Positions 10,116-22,350 are shown, counted from the stretch's first letter. The stretch is DNA of 64,000 bases from Tupaia tana (GCA_026018925.1 JAKSZU010000013.1:75443791-75507790); one strand, 5' to 3'. The notes: generated by a model not told the origin, from the letters alone. Numbers and translations: made by a program.

Positions 10116-11763
10116 GGTTAGAGAATAGTGGGTGGGACAGCTTTTCTCTAAACTTTCTGAAAGGAGAATGTTTGCCTTCTGCTCCTCTGGGCAAGAAAAA
10201 AAAAACAAAAAACAAAAAAAAAAAAGAAGATAAAAATAGAATCACGATGACAACAGAATTGTTGTAAGGTACAGGTAACAGTGAAGGTAGGTTGATTCCT
10301 CAGCGTGTTTCCTTTAGTCATTTGAGGACTGCAGTCAATTAAGAACACCTCTTAATGGGACTACCAGCTCTCAGTTGGAGTGGCTCACCTAATGGACCTG
10401 AGTATATGAGAAGGATCAATACTATGACTATTGAAAAAGTGTCTCACCCAACAGGAATCCTTTAATAAACTATGTATGGACTAAGGTGACTTAAACCAAT
10501 GCATAATTTGGCTTAGCATTCTTTTAAAAAAAATTATTTATTTATATCTATTTAAAGTTAAAGACTTTGTGCATGTGTGTGCACACAAGCCAAATTATTG
10601 TTCTATGTTCTGCTATTTACTACTTCTAAGGCATTATATACCTCAATGTAGAATTTGGGACACTTAAATTCTTTTGCTATCTCTGTTGGTTACCTATTAA
10701 TTTTAGATTATTGATTTAACTTTTTATTAATCATTACTTTTTAAAAAGGGAAATAAAAAGACATTAAAAAGACATGTTTGTGATGTTTGGTTACATTGAT
10801 TTAGAATGAAAGATCACTTTCTCTTAGAAATTTTCTTTGTCTTACTTAGAGTACATTAGTGGCATAATGGGATAGAAAATGAAAGATGAGTCCTATGAGC
10901 ATAGCACAAAGAGAAGAAGTTCACAGTAGAAGAGTTAATTTGCCTATATGAGATAAACTTGCAGAGGACGGAGCTGGCAATTGGTGCTGAAGAAAGTTAT
11001 TCTATTATAAATGACGAAGTTATGCTAGTAATAAAGTCATAAGAAAGCCAGAGAGAAATTACACTTTATGTGTACTGAACAACTGAGTTTAGAACAGTGA
11101 TGTTTAGTATGTAATTTAAAGATTTTTCTTGCTGTATTCTATTATCATCTGCTGCCCTTTAGCTACAATAAAAGTTATTTTAACCAGTAGCCTTGTTATG
11201 ATGATGTGTAAAGGGAAGAAATGTGGTATTACTTGGGCTAAGGATAATAGTAAAGATACTCAAATGGGAATTTAATTAGGGTAACATTGGTGAGACAAGC
11301 TTAAAAAATGAACTAACCATTGTAATATTGTACACCCAGCACCCAATCTGCCTAAAATTCAAAATAATATTAGGAAGCTGGAAAAATCTCAAAGTTCATT
11401 TGACTACAGTTAAGATTTTCTTATTTAAACAAAGTAAAAGTCACCTATAGAATGCTGAAGATTTAGAAATATATGAAATTTACTTCTTTCATAAAGGACT
11501 CTTTAATTTTTAAAGAATTTAGTTTTACTTTAGGTCTTATAACTTGCTTTAATGAATATATAGACCTGAAATAAGCTATAGATTTGAACTATTGTTAGTA
11601 GATTCTGCTCATCTCTTTACAGACTTCTTTCACTTAATTTCCCCCTATTTATATACACTTGAATATAACTATATGAATAACATATTTTCCTAAACCACAA
11701 GTGAACTCTTCTTGATTTTTCCTGATATAATGAATAAATTATTTTAGAATCTGTGTATTGTTT
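10116..11763. other. no recognisable feature
   Basis: Long AT-rich stretch with a short A-rich tract at 10195-10225. I see no repeat family, RNA gene or plausible exon. Confidence 0.45.
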
Positions 11764-12035
11764 GTTAGTACTGACATGAAAATGTACAGCAGACTAGGTG
11801 AGTTAAACAATAAATACCTGTCCTGGAGGTTAGAAGTCTGAGAGAGGTTGGTTTCTTTGGAGTACTCTCTTCTTAGCTTGTAGATCCCTGTCTTTACATG
11901 AGATCTCTCTGTGTTTGTTATACACTCATCTGATGAGGAGACCAGTCATATTGAATTAATTATCTTTATTAAAGACTTGTCTCCAGATAGAGTTGTATTC
12001 TGAGATACTGGGAGTTAAGACTTCAACATAGGAAC
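11764..12035 (-). mobile_element. MaLR-type LTR (MLT1-like), old
   Basis: The minus strand carries, in order, features typical of MLT1-class LTRs (ERVL-MaLR): a TTGAAGTCTTAACTCCCAG-like start region near 12005-12025, a GACTGGTCTCCTCATC block, and a 3' part with the CTTCTAACCTCCAG block followed by a TATTTATTG polyadenylation area near 11805-11815. This is judged from memory of the family layout. Confidence 0.6.
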
Positions 12036-14439
12036 CTAAAGGGAGAAAATTCAACTAATAATAGTGTATAGACTATTTTCTGTTTTAGTTCTCATCACCT
12101 AGAATCCTGTTTTTCATTACTAAATTTTGGTGGATGAATTTGTACTTACTATTTTTTAATCTTGGTAGAAGCTTTAGCATTTTTTTGACTGTGGTTTGAT
12201 TATATTCCAGGACTACCACGAAGACATTGTACTGACCATTTTACCACACTGAAGGAGAGCAGCATCTCATTTGGTCAGTGATCTTTCTGCCATGGAAGTT
12301 GCTTGCCTGCTCTAAATTTGAATTGAATGTATGAAATGCCTGATGAGAATATCAATTAAAAATATCTACTCTCCATAGCTGTGTGTGTGTTTATGTCTTT
12401 GTATATGGTGAAGTCACCAGCAACCACATATGCATAGTTCTTATGGTTTCTGTCTCACCAAACTATTAAATCAAACTTAGTCAAAATCATAATCATCTAT
12501 TTTGTTTTAATAGCTCTACTTTGACTTTGACTTCAGTTCTCACTTATTGAGATTAGGTTATTATAGGGATTGGTATTTTGCTCTCCTTTGCCCCACAGTT
12601 TCTTTATCAAAACTGGTAGGCTTTGTCATCATGAATCCAGGTCAGACAAAGTGTAACCTACACTCACGATTTCCTCAAAGTTCACAGTTAGATGTGTGAC
12701 ATTATTCCCTAATTCCAGCAAAGATTTTGTTTTCATTTTATATTTTCCTATGTTTATAATGTAGGTTGGTTCTTTCATGGATCTGGAAATTCACACTTAC
12801 TCTAAAATTCACACTTTACTCTGTAAACTCCAAAATTCCCTCTTCAAAAGGATTATAACTATGTGAATCCTTTAAAGATCACACAAGTACTAGCACTCAG
12901 ATCCCCCACTACTAGTTTCCTCCAATGTATTGCTTCTCTGACAGTTTGGGATTTAGCAAATGAATATTGTGGACATGGAGCTCTTAGGGTCAAGATGAAG
13001 CCATTATCAGGCCACACAATTTCTGCTGAGAAAATAAAGACCTGTGTCAAACAATTACTATCAACCCATATCATTTGCCTTTAATGGATCACTTTTTAGT
13101 TTCAAATATTCTTCCATGTAAACTTAAACAATTTCAATCCAGTCCTAACAAGTTCTCTTCTTTTGATCAGATACAGCATAGCTGAACACTTCAAATTATA
13201 CTAGAGAACCAGATAAGTAAAAGGTGCTGCACAGCCAGCTTATTTTGTTTCTTTTACTCATGGATGATTTCAAGAAATATTGCTATTGTCTTGGTGCAGG
13301 TAGTGGGATACTGCTGGAGCCATCTGGGAAGACTCTGGATTTGGTTCCTGGGTCAGCCTAAATTCTCTGAATGTGGTTGAGGGAGGGCCCATAATCCCGT
13401 CTGGCTGGAGGGCTGTGGGTAGGCGGAAAATCGCAGCATGGTAAGACTGTGTCATGGGTCCATAAAAATATATTAAAATTGTTATTGTGTTTTACTGAAT
13501 ACTGCCTTGAAGATAACATTTCTATGTGTCTGAATAATTAGAAAGCACATGTTACTGTAATCTGTGGAAAAAAGTTCTGTATTTCAAAGTTGTGAAGGAA
13601 CATTTCAATACAGTGTCATACATACATCAAGTGTCCATTTTCTGGGCCTGTTACTTTCTAGCGTTGCATAATTATGACATTCTTTGGTTTCCAAATATAA
13701 TATTTATGTTATAAAACATTTTAATTTGTTTTAAACTAAAATCAAGTCTCAATAAAAAGTAGATGCTCAATAAATCTTAATTACTTCCTCTCTCCGAAAC
13801 AATGATCTTCTGTTATTAACTCAGAAAACCACATTGAACCACTAATTAGCTTCCAAAACATATCCCGGAGGGCATGGCCTAGAAATCAGGACATTGACAC
13901 ACACAAAAAGAACAAAATTAATCTGCACAATTAACTGAGAAATTTAGTCTTTCTTCAACGATCTGAGGAAAGAGTAGATGAGGCCATAGAGGAAAAAGGG
14001 AGGGGGGTAGAATATGAAATAATTGGCGTGCTCTTTGTATTGTGGTTAGGAGGAACTGCAGAGAGATTTTTAAGAATTTGAGTGAACTCTGTGTTATGTA
14101 GTAATGGCATACAGTATCCCTCGATAAAATAGTCCCCAGTGCTCAGTAAAAGTAATAACTAGCCCCAGACGTGAGTAGTAACTTTGCACAGAGTGACAGA
14201 ATAAAAGGCAATATTTAAAGTGCACTGTGGTAGAGACCACTGATAACACAGGAACATGGTATGCTCTTTCAACTGGACTAACTCACCAAGAATGGGAACT
14301 CTCCCTACATCAGTGGCTTCCCAGTATTTCTTTTGCAGGAGAGAATGAGAACATAATGAATTATGACTAAATATAGTAGTAAATATTTAGAAAGTATTAA
14401 ATATGTAAAACTGCTAAATATGACACACACAAAAAAAAT
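12036..14439. other. no confident feature
   Basis: AT-rich sequence. A GC-richer block at about 13270-13460 has a 61-codon minus-strand frame (13455-13270) and a 73-codon plus frame lies at 12863-13084. Neither resembles a protein I know and no splice context supports them. Confidence 0.45.
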
Positions 14440-14577
14440 ACCCTGAAACAGACACTATCATCATAAACATAAGGAACTTTCAGTACAGATAGGTGATTTA
14501 TCCACTATCTCACAGATTGCAAGTGGCATAGACAGGATTTGAACCACCGCACATCAGCTTACGATCTTAACCTCTAT
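14440..14577 (-). mobile_element. MIR, ancient tRNA-derived SINE
   Basis: On the minus strand the core reads as in MIR: GGTTAAGAT near the head, GGTTCAAATCCTGTC, a GCCACTTGCAATCTGTGAG block and the conserved core toward 14450. Strong divergence fits its age. Confidence 0.75.
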
Positions 14578-14817
14578 AATAACCTCTTTGAACTAGTTTT
14601 TTTTTTCTAAAACAGGTGAATGTTGTTTCATTTTTATTTCAGTTTTCTAAAGATAACATCTGAATTATACTAAAAAATCCTTTCCTTTTTCAATCAATAT
14701 ATGAAAATAAGTAGCCAGAAGAGTAAAATCTTGCATATATTTTACAATATATGATGAGTTATAACTCACACCTTTATTCCTCTTTTCTCTTTAATGCTTG
14801 AAACATTGAAGTATATT

Positions 14818-15090
14818 GGGAACCAGCAGTTAGCTTAATGGCTATGTCGCTGGACTCCCACGTAGTCGACCGCGGTTCGCGTCCCGGAACCGGTGGCTTA
14901 AAATTCACGCTGGGCGCATGTGCGTGCGTGCCCAAGATCCTGAGAGGAGAACGGAGGAGAAGGGATTGCGGCATGACCATCCCCCCGGGAGGTGATTTCT
15001 CGCTTTCTGTCTCTATGTCTCTCTCTGTCTGTCTGGCGAGTGCATGCGTCCTATAGCAAAAATCTCTCCAAAAGAAAAAAAAAAAAAAAA
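14818..15090 (+). mobile_element. tRNA-derived SINE, type A (subtype with GGGAACC start)
   Basis: Starts GGGAACCAGCAGTTAGC, B box GGTTCGCGTCCC, body GCATGACCATC, CT stretch containing CTCTATGTCTC, then an A-rich tail. Perfect 18-bp TSD GAAACATTGAAGTATATT at 14800-14817 and 15091-15108. Confidence 0.95.
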
Positions 15091-15254
15091 GAAACATTGA
15101 AGTATATTTCTCATAGCCCAGCATCAATAAATTAGTAATTTTTAAAACAATTTATGCTATACCTATTTTGTACTTATTTCAGCCTTAGATATTTGTCTTT
15201 GGAGGTGGCATGGAGGTGATATTATTTATTCAACATGGTCTATTTAAGATTTTT

Positions 15255-15468
15255 CCAGGGCAAGCCAATGACATGGTAGTGAAGGTAGCTGTATCCCAAA
15301 TGGCTAGCTGGTGCAGTTCAAGTTCTGGTCCCAATGGCCCGAAAAGCTGGAGAGGAGAATGTAAAAGAAAAGACTGTGGTGTGGCACCTGAGAGTCTTTT
15401 CTCACTTTCTCTCTGTCTCCCTCTTCTTAGGGAGCATATAAAAACCCTATAGCTTATTGAAAAATATT
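15255..15468 (+). mobile_element. SINE type A, diverged
   Basis: Decayed head around 15259-15330, GAGGAGAATG body, CT stretch at 15400-15426, and a CCCTATAGCTTATTG 3' end without a clean A tail. Confidence 0.65.
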
Positions 15469-16202
15469 ACTGTCAATTAGTTAATCACCCTTTTCTTCCT
15501 ACCTCTTGGGAGTCAGACTGTTTTTAAATAATAGTCAATGAAGCAACCTCATATGTTATAAACATAATAAGGGGTGTCTCTGCCTCTCTTTGGAGAATAA
15601 TATGAAAGCATAAATTCTCAATCAAGGTGTACAGTGATGAAACATCTTCAAAAGACCTGGACTTCACTGGTAACTAGAAACACCATAGGACTTTTGCAGT
15701 GTAAAATCTTGACATTTGACTGTATACATATGATATTATCTGGTATTACAGGAAATGTTGAAGCAGAATGAAATCTTTATGCACTGTTGGATGAAACATT
15801 TCCTGTCTTTCAGTAGCAAAAATTCTGATTTGACTTGCATGAGTTACACAAAGGAATTATGTGTGAACTTCTAGCTTTATTGTTTTAGTGCTTCTTGATA
15901 GGCAGGAGTAGGTAGGCTGTCCCAAATTACATTTGGGAATAAAAATCAGGAAGAGAACAGGAACATTCACCTGGGATACATTTGGTTTGCCCAGAGGAAA
16001 AAAAATCAGGGTTGTAAGTGATTTCAGGCTAATTCCATGTTGATTTATGTCTGAAACATAAATGTGAGTTTTTCCATAGAAAGGTGCTAGAGTTTATTAA
16101 AACAAATTTTAAAAATTGTGGTCCTTATTCTGGTAAAAATATGAAAATTTCTCAAACCAAACTGGTGAAAATACTCATGTAATTATTCCAAATACAACGG
16201 AT
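15469..16202. other. no recognisable feature
   Basis: AT-rich, nothing assignable. Confidence 0.5.
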
Positions 16203-16217
16203 AAGAAAGCAATTTAA

Positions 16218-16484
16218 GGGACCAGCAGTTAGTGTAATGGCTATGTCGCTGGACTCCCATGTAGTCGACTGCAGTTCGAGTCCCGGACCCGGTGGCTTGA
16301 ACTCATGCCGGGCGCGTGTGCGTGTGTGCCCAAGATCCCGAGAGGAGAATGGAGGAGAAGGGATTGCGGCGTGGCCATCGCCCCTGGGGGGTGATTTCTC
16401 GCTTTCTATCTCTCTGTCTCTGTCTTTCTGTCTGGTGAGTGCACGCACCTTATAGCAAAAACCTCTAAGAAAAAAAAAAAAAGA
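16218..16484 (+). mobile_element. tRNA-derived SINE, type A, well-preserved reference copy
   Basis: The best local example. Pol III A box TAGTGTAATGG at 16230-16240 and B box GTTCGAGTC at 16274-16282 sit in a tRNA-like head (about 75 bp). Then come a GC-rich middle (CGGGCGCGTGTGCGTGTG), GGAGAATGGAGGAGAAGGG, a GGGGGGTG turn, the CT-rich stretch, CTTATAGCAAAAACCTC and an A tail. Perfect 15-bp TSD AAGAAAGCAATTTAA at 16203-16217 and 16485-16499. Such elements depend on another element's reverse transcriptase; the A tail and TSD suggest L1. Confidence 0.95.
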
Positions 16485-16499
16485 AAGAAAGCAATTTAA

Positions 16500-17288
16500 A
16501 AGGCTTGAGATTGGAGCACTGACTCTGGAAATCAGGCTTGCAAGTAAATCAAAACAGAGTTCAAACGAACTGTGCCTACTGTCAGAATCAAACCAAGTAA
16601 AGAAAGAGAGGAGATCATTAGGCTGAAAGTGGAAAAAGGCTTTCTGAACAGTAATGAAGAGATATTAAGGGACAGACTGGATATATAGAAAATGGAAATT
16701 GAGATATTGATGGCCAGAAAAATTAAATAAAAAGGGACATACTGTCCTAGTACATCTGTTTTTAAGAAGAACATTAGAAAATATGTCCTAACTATTAATG
16801 TAATCCAAGATTAAGCATGCAACACATCCTCAGGGTAGCTTTCATTTGTCATAAACATGGAATTTATAAGGGAAATGGTAATTAAAATGTTTGATTATAC
16901 CAGATTTTGTTTGTTTGTTTGTTTGTTTTTTACTTTCAGGGGACAATTTGTAAATGTGAAACTTTTTTCCTGCTAGACATTTTAAATAAACTGCCATGTT
17001 AAACATCAAATGTTTAAGGCAGCATAGTTTAATCATAGTTTGTGGAATATATTAACATTTTAATGATGATAAATATTAGATATTTTCTCCTTATTCATTA
17101 TCCATCACTCACATGCCACTGAGTCTTTGATTTGATCCTTAATACCACTGAATTCATGTTTTGAAATGTAAATGTTCCTAGGGAATATTTTGGAGTCTAA
17201 AGTTTGGCATGATCTTTAACAATTGGTGACATGGGACTTTTGCTATAATTTTATTTTATATTATTTAAGCTGTTTTTGAAAAATATAT
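16500..17288. other. no recognisable feature
   Basis: AT-rich, with a short (TTTG)n near 16907-16928. Nothing assignable. Confidence 0.5.
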
Positions 17289-17498
17289 ATTTATTTATTT
17301 TAAATTGACAGATAAAGTTGTATGTATTTATATGCAACCCAAGGTTCAGAATGATATACACAGCATGGAATAGTACAATCTAATTAGCATATGCATTGCC
17401 TTACATAGTTATCATATTCATGGTGAGAAAACTTAACATCCACTTTATTAGGATTTTTCAACAATATAATGTATTGGCTGTGGTCGTAGGTACTACTA

Positions 17499-17535
17499 TG
17501 AGCCCTATAGCACACACACACACACACAAAAAAAA
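17499..17535 (+). mobile_element. SINE type A, tiny 3' remnant with CA expansion
   Basis: GAGCCCTATAGCA followed by CA repeats and ATCCTCTT looks like the type A 3' end in which the A-rich segment became a CA microsatellite. Confidence 0.4.
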
Positions 17536-17589
17536 TCCTCTTAAAAACTAAAAACATACAATGGTTAAATGTAAAAAAGAAAAAAAAAT

Positions 17590-17700
17590 AGTGCTGGGCA
17601 TGGAGTCATGCTCTCATAGTCCCAGCTACCCAGCTAGAAGGCTGAGGAAAGAGGACCTAGATTTGGACTTGGCAAGGTCCTATCTTTAAGAAAAAAAAAA
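17590..17700 (+). mobile_element. 7SL RNA-derived monomer SINE (FLAM/B1-like), probable
   Basis: Reads in the order of the Alu/B1 left monomer: GTGCTGGGCATGGAGTCATG, TAGTCCCAGCTACC, AGAAGGCTGAGG, AAGAGGACC, then a shortened 3' half and an A run of 10. It lies inside the old L1 3' UTR. The match is partial and made by eye. Confidence 0.6.
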
Positions 17701-17870
17701 TACAATAAATTGTTATTAGCTATTGTCATCATGATAGACAATAGATCACTTGAACAAAATCCTCTGATCTAGCAATAATTTAATTTCTTTAACAAACATC
17801 TCCCTAATTCCTTCCTCACAACTGTCACAGCCTCTGGTAACCATCATTCTCTCTCTACTTCTATAAGGTC

Positions 17871-17871
<1 letters not shown>

Positions 17872-17924
<53 letters not shown>
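17872..17924. repeat. (T)53 run inside L1
   Basis: Uninterrupted T run where the L1 3' UTR normally carries a short T tract just before the TTCCA(C/G)AT(A/G)TAAGTGAG block. Confidence 0.95.
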
Positions 17925-17927
<3 letters not shown>

Positions 17928-18225
17928 TTCCAGATGTAAGTGAGGTCATGCAGTATTTATCTCTCTGGGCTTGACTTATTTTATTAAACATAATATCCTC
18001 TGGGTTCATCCATGCAGTTACAAATGACAGGGTTTCATTTATTTTATGGGTGAGTGGTACAGCATTGGGTTGTGTGTACATTTTCATTATCAGTTCATTT
18101 GTGGATGGACACTTAGGTTGATTGCATAGCTTGGCTATTGTGAACTGTGCTGCAATATACATGGGAGTGCAGATATCTCTTTGGCGTAGTATTGACAAAT
18201 CATATGCTAATTTTATTCTGAATGT

Positions 18226-18754
18226 TTAAAGAAACCTTACTGTTTTTGATAATGGTTATTATAATTGACATTCCTATCACCCATGTACAAGGATTCTAAA
18301 ATTATATTCACAAAAAAAAATACAGCATTGGACTTAAAGAACTTCTAATATGCTAAACCACCTACTAATACTCTATAGGGAAATAACTAACAACTTGTCT
18401 GAAGTCCTGCCTTATCTAAAATCTTCTCCAAAACATAAACTAGGTATCAGCCTCTTAATCTCTAGCCATCATCTCAGTTCACCAGTCATTTCCTTAAGAT
18501 CCAGTAATGTACTCTTTTAGTGAAGTTTTTGGCATTTGATGCCAATGCCAAAGTGGCTTAGTGAAGCAAGCGATGTTTGTTGTTGTTTGACCTCATTAAA
18601 AACTGGCATAATGTGTTGCTTATCAACGGATAAGTGCAAAGGTTTTATGTAAAAAGCTTTGATTTGATATCCTAATGTCCTGCTTCAATGAGTGGGCCTG
18701 GACCATGTTGTGAACTTCTTTACCTGTTCTTGATGACTTCAATTCTAAAACAAT
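18226..18754. other. no recognisable feature
   Basis: AT-rich. Small open frames at 18623-18903 overlap the start of the next L1 and are not credible. Confidence 0.5.
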
Positions 18755-19245
18755 ACAGCCAAATGGCAATAATAAGATGGCAGAATAGGAGGTTCTCCAC
18801 TCATATACCCCCAAATAACAATAATTTGGCAACTGGCCATGGACAAAAGTACTTCTGTGGGAGTTCAGGGATTCAGGTAGAAGTTAATAATGCCCAAGAC
18901 TAAGGAGGGTCATTTTAAGAAGACCAGCCTGTACCTAGTTGTCAAAGCTATTAACAAACCTGACCCTGACTAAAAACTCAGAAACAAATCTATCTGGCCT
19001 TGGTTCTGATACTAGTACCACTGGTTAAGGGACCAGAGAAAAGCCACACACTCAGTTCCCTGAGTATAAAGCATGTTGACCTTGATCTTTGTGGATTCTG
19101 AAGTAACCTTTGACCAGAATCAGACCCTCTCAGCCGTTGTTGGGAAGCAGTGTTTCCCCTCCTAGGAGCCAGTGGGACATATTCCCACCAGTGCTTCTGG
19201 GATGAAAGCTATGGATGGTATGCTATAGCAGAGTCAAAAAAATGG
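18755..19245 (+). mobile_element. L1 5' UTR fragment, old
   Basis: AAGATGGCAGAATAGGAGG at 18774 is the characteristic start-region motif of older mammalian L1 5' UTRs. The GC content is higher than the flanks. ORF2 sequence follows on the same strand from 19540. Confidence 0.6.
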
Positions 19246-19341
19246 TCAATTTAATACATATTTCCAAAAATAAATTAGTAGTAGAACTATTTTAAATGTG
19301 TACAGTATAATGTAGTGTTCAATGTTGAAGATAAATATGTA

Positions 19342-19372
<31 letters not shown>

Positions 19373-19539
19373 TTCCTTAATTTTATTATAAACTATATGC
19401 ATTTTTTAAAAAAATTATATCAGATATATGTAAACCAGAAATCATAATTTAAAAAGTGAAGATTTTTATTAATGTGATAGCAAATAAAAGGAAATATACA
19501 ATATACAAACATTGAATCATAAAGAAAATCTAAACAGAC
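19246..19539. other. AT-rich spacer with (TA)n at about 19346-19371
   Basis: Separates the L1 5' fragment from ORF2 sequence. It contains a TA dinucleotide tract. Either decayed L1 or an inserted low-complexity segment. Confidence 0.5.
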
Positions 19540-21745
19540 CGATAAAGAGTTAGCCATTGAAGCAGTAATCAAAACCTTCCAAAAGAAAATCACAAGATCA
19601 GATGGCTTTATTAGTAAATCTTACCAAACATATAAAAAAGAGTTAGACACAATCCTTTTCAAACTCTTCTAAAAATTGAAGAGGAGATAACTTATTTTGA
19701 GGCCAGAATTATCCTAATGCCAAACAGAGACAAGGACACTATAAGTGATAGATTATAGGCCCGTATTTCTGATTATCTTACATAGATGTGAAAATTCTCA
19801 ACAAAATACTAGCAATCCAATTTGAACATAACATTTAAAAGACAATACACAATGACCAAGTTGGTTTTTTTCTCAAGATGCAAGGATGGTTTCTCAAATA
19901 TGTGATATATAACATTGATAGAATGAAGGGTAAAAATAATATCATCTCAATAGATGCAGAAAAAGCATTTGAAAAAAGTCAAAATTTTTCATGGTAAAAG
20001 CTCTCAACAAATTAGGTATAGAGGAATGCACCTCGACATAATAAAAATCATGATAAGTCCACAAACTTAGATGATAGTGCCCAAAAGTTAAAAGCTTTCT
20101 CACTAAGATCAGGAACAGGACGAAATACCCACTGTTACTGCTACTATTCAACCTGAAATAGATGTCCTAGCCAGAGATATTTAGCAAGAAAAAATAAAAA
20201 TACAAATCAACCAAGTCAGAAAAAAAGAAGTAAAAGAGACTTTATAGATAAAATGATTTCATGTCTTTAAAATATCTATCAATAACCTGTTAGAATTTTA
20301 TAATAAATTTATTAAGGTTGTAATGTACAGAAAGAAATATGAAAATCTTTGTATTTTTGGATACTTACAAAGCTATCCAGAAACTAAATTGAGAAACAAT
20401 CTTACTTACAAATAGACTAAAAAATATAAAATATTTAGAAAGGAATTTCAATAAGAAGGAAAAACATCTGTGCACTAAAACTGCAAAATGTTGATAAATT
20501 GAAGACAAAAATAAATAGATATGTGTGGAAGAATTTATGTTGTAACATTGTCCATGCTGTCCAAAATGATCTACAGATTCCCTATCAAAACAAACTTTTT
20601 TATTTTTTTAGGTTTTTGCCAAAGGGCATATATACTTGCAGGAGAAATAAAGAGACAGTGAGAGGGAAAGTGATAAATCACCCCCTAAAGGGGATGGCCA
20701 TGCTGCAATCACTTCTCCATTCTCAACCTGGGATTTTGGGCATGCACACTCACGTGCTTTTCAAGTGGCCAGGTCCAGAACTTGAACTATGTTTGGCTAG
20801 CCATATGGGAATCCAGTACCTTAGCCATAATGCCACCTGCTAGTTCCCCATCAAAATTTTAATGCTATTTTCACAGAAATAGAAAAAGCAATTCTAAAAC
20901 TTGCATGAAACCCTCCCCCAACACACACACCAAAACAAAAAACAAAACAAAACAAAAACCTTGAAAAATGCTGGAGGCATTAGATTTCCAAATTTAGTTA
21001 TATTACAGGGCTATAATAAAGCAATGTCATAATAGCATAAGAACAGATACAAAGAGAATTGGAACAAAATAGAATGCTCAGAAATAACCCAAGCATACAA
21101 GATCAGTCCAATTTAGACAAAGGTGTCAAGAACATTCAACAAGGAAGAAATAATTATTTTCAATAAGTGCTGCTGGAAAACCTGTATTGGTTTTGTATTA
21201 GTGCTGACAATGATTTTTTTTGGTGTGACATCAAGAACAAAAGCAAAGAAAAAAATTTTAAGCAAAAATAAACTGTGATCATATCAACTAAAATTCTGCA
21301 CAACAAAGTAATCAATAGAGTGAAAAAGCAATCTATGGCATGGGAGAAAATATTTCATTTTATTTGAGAAGGAGTACTATCCAAAATATATAATACATTC
21401 ATACATGTTCAACTTAAAAACCACAAAAATTAAAATCCCAAAGCAAAACAATTCAATTAAAAATGGGGAGAGAAGTCATTCAAATGACCAAGAGATACAT
21501 AGAAAGGTGCTCAACATCACTAATCACCTCAAAATGTAAAATAAAACCACAATGAGATGTCACCTCACTCCTGTTATAATGACTGCTAGCAACAAGACAA
21601 AAGATAAACTTTGCCAAGGAGTTAGATAAGAGAGAATTTCTGTGCTCTGTTGAGGATGTAAACTGGCACATTCATCATGGAAAACAGTATGGAAGTGGAA
21701 CAAATAAGTAAATGCATAGTGAACATGTGCAGCCACAGTTTTCAC
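19540..21745 (+). pseudogene. L1 ORF2 remnant, old
   Basis: Plus-strand sequence follows L1 ORF2 across the reverse-transcriptase region and C-terminal part. Landmarks are AAATCACAAGATCAGATGG at 19587, an ATAGATGCAGAAAAAGCATT block at 19951 and the GTTGAGGATGTAAACTGG block at 21650. No frame stays open beyond about 70 codons. Stop codons and frameshifts are frequent and a minus-strand SINE interrupts it at 20598-20847. No reverse transcriptase could be made from it. Confidence 0.8.
20598..20847 (-). mobile_element. SINE type A-like, inside L1 ORF2
   Basis: Minus strand: T-rich tail, GGTTTTTGCCAAAGGGC 3' end motif, GA stretch, CCCCCTAAAGGGGATGGCC body, and a head ending CCACCTGCTAGTTCCCC. Flanking CC(C/T)TATCAAAA-like and CCATCAAAA-like sequences suggest a short TSD. 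Confidence 0.8.
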
Positions 21746-22130
21746 TCTCACCCAGAGATTTTAAAGGTAGGCAAGAAGAGAAGGCTAGTTTAAATGCTAG
21801 TTTTTGAATCAGAGCCAGGCACATCAGTATGAACTCATGTCTAACTATAGCTAGATAGAGCATTGCTAGATAGAGCATTATAGATGTGAGTTAGTATACA
21901 CATATAAAAGACCTAACTATGAGAGAGACAGAGAGAGAGAGAGACAGAGAGAGATGGACTCGATGCTACAATCCTCCAGCCTCCATAATTTTTTTTTTCT
22001 TGCCATAGGGCAGATGCCACCACACCCCAAAAGACTAGAAAAATAAATGACCAAGCTTTGTTCTCTAACAAGGCTTAGAGCAATGATATGCCAGGAGTAG
22101 TGAGCATACTCAACATACAGATTTTATTCA
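21746..22130. other. no gene; (GA)n at about 21917-21955
   Basis: Contains a GA-rich tract and a short TTTCTTGCCATAGGGCAGATG segment (about 21990-22015) that may be a minus-strand SINE 3' end fragment. Confidence 0.4.
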
Positions 22131-22350
22131 AAACTACCTTGCACTAAAAGAAAGAACCAGAGTTCCAATCCTAAATCTGTGTGCATGCCCAAAATCAAGA
22201 GAGGGTAATAGAGGAGAAATGATTGCAACATACTGTCATTCTCCCTGGTGTGTGTGGGGGGGGCGGGGGGAGGTCTGTCTGTCTCTTTATTTCTCTGTCC
22301 TTTCTCTGTTACTATCCAGTGAGTGCACACACTTTATGGCAAAAAAGGAA
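22131..22350 (+). mobile_element. SINE type A, 5'-truncated, diverged
   Basis: Lacks a recognisable tRNA head. Body TGTGCATGCCCAAAATCAAGAG at 22180, GTAATAGAGGAGAAATG, a G-rich turn at 22250-22270, CT stretch, then GAGTGCACACACTTTATGGC. Confidence 0.65.

Larger units (their letters stand above)
17289..18225 (-). mobile_element. L1 3' UTR and ORF2 end, old, interrupted
   Basis: The minus strand carries the ORF2 C-terminus (frame 18198-17923, including an ISQAQRDKYCM motif) followed by a typical mammalian L1 3' UTR. Landmarks are the CCTCTGGTAACCATCATTCT block at 17832 and the AATTAGCATATGCATTGCC block at 17381. The UTR is split by an insertion at about 17477-17700 and by a poly-T expansion at 17872-17924. 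Confidence 0.85.

Noticed and set aside
12859-13084. Overlapping frames on both strands (71 and 73 codons)
   Set aside because: Short, overlapping on opposite strands, and no recognisable motif. Consistent with chance.
16230-16283. Functional tRNA gene suggested by A and B boxes
   Set aside because: The head belongs to a SINE repeated dozens of times, flanked by TSDs. The cloverleaf stems do not look fully paired and no discrete tRNA end is present.
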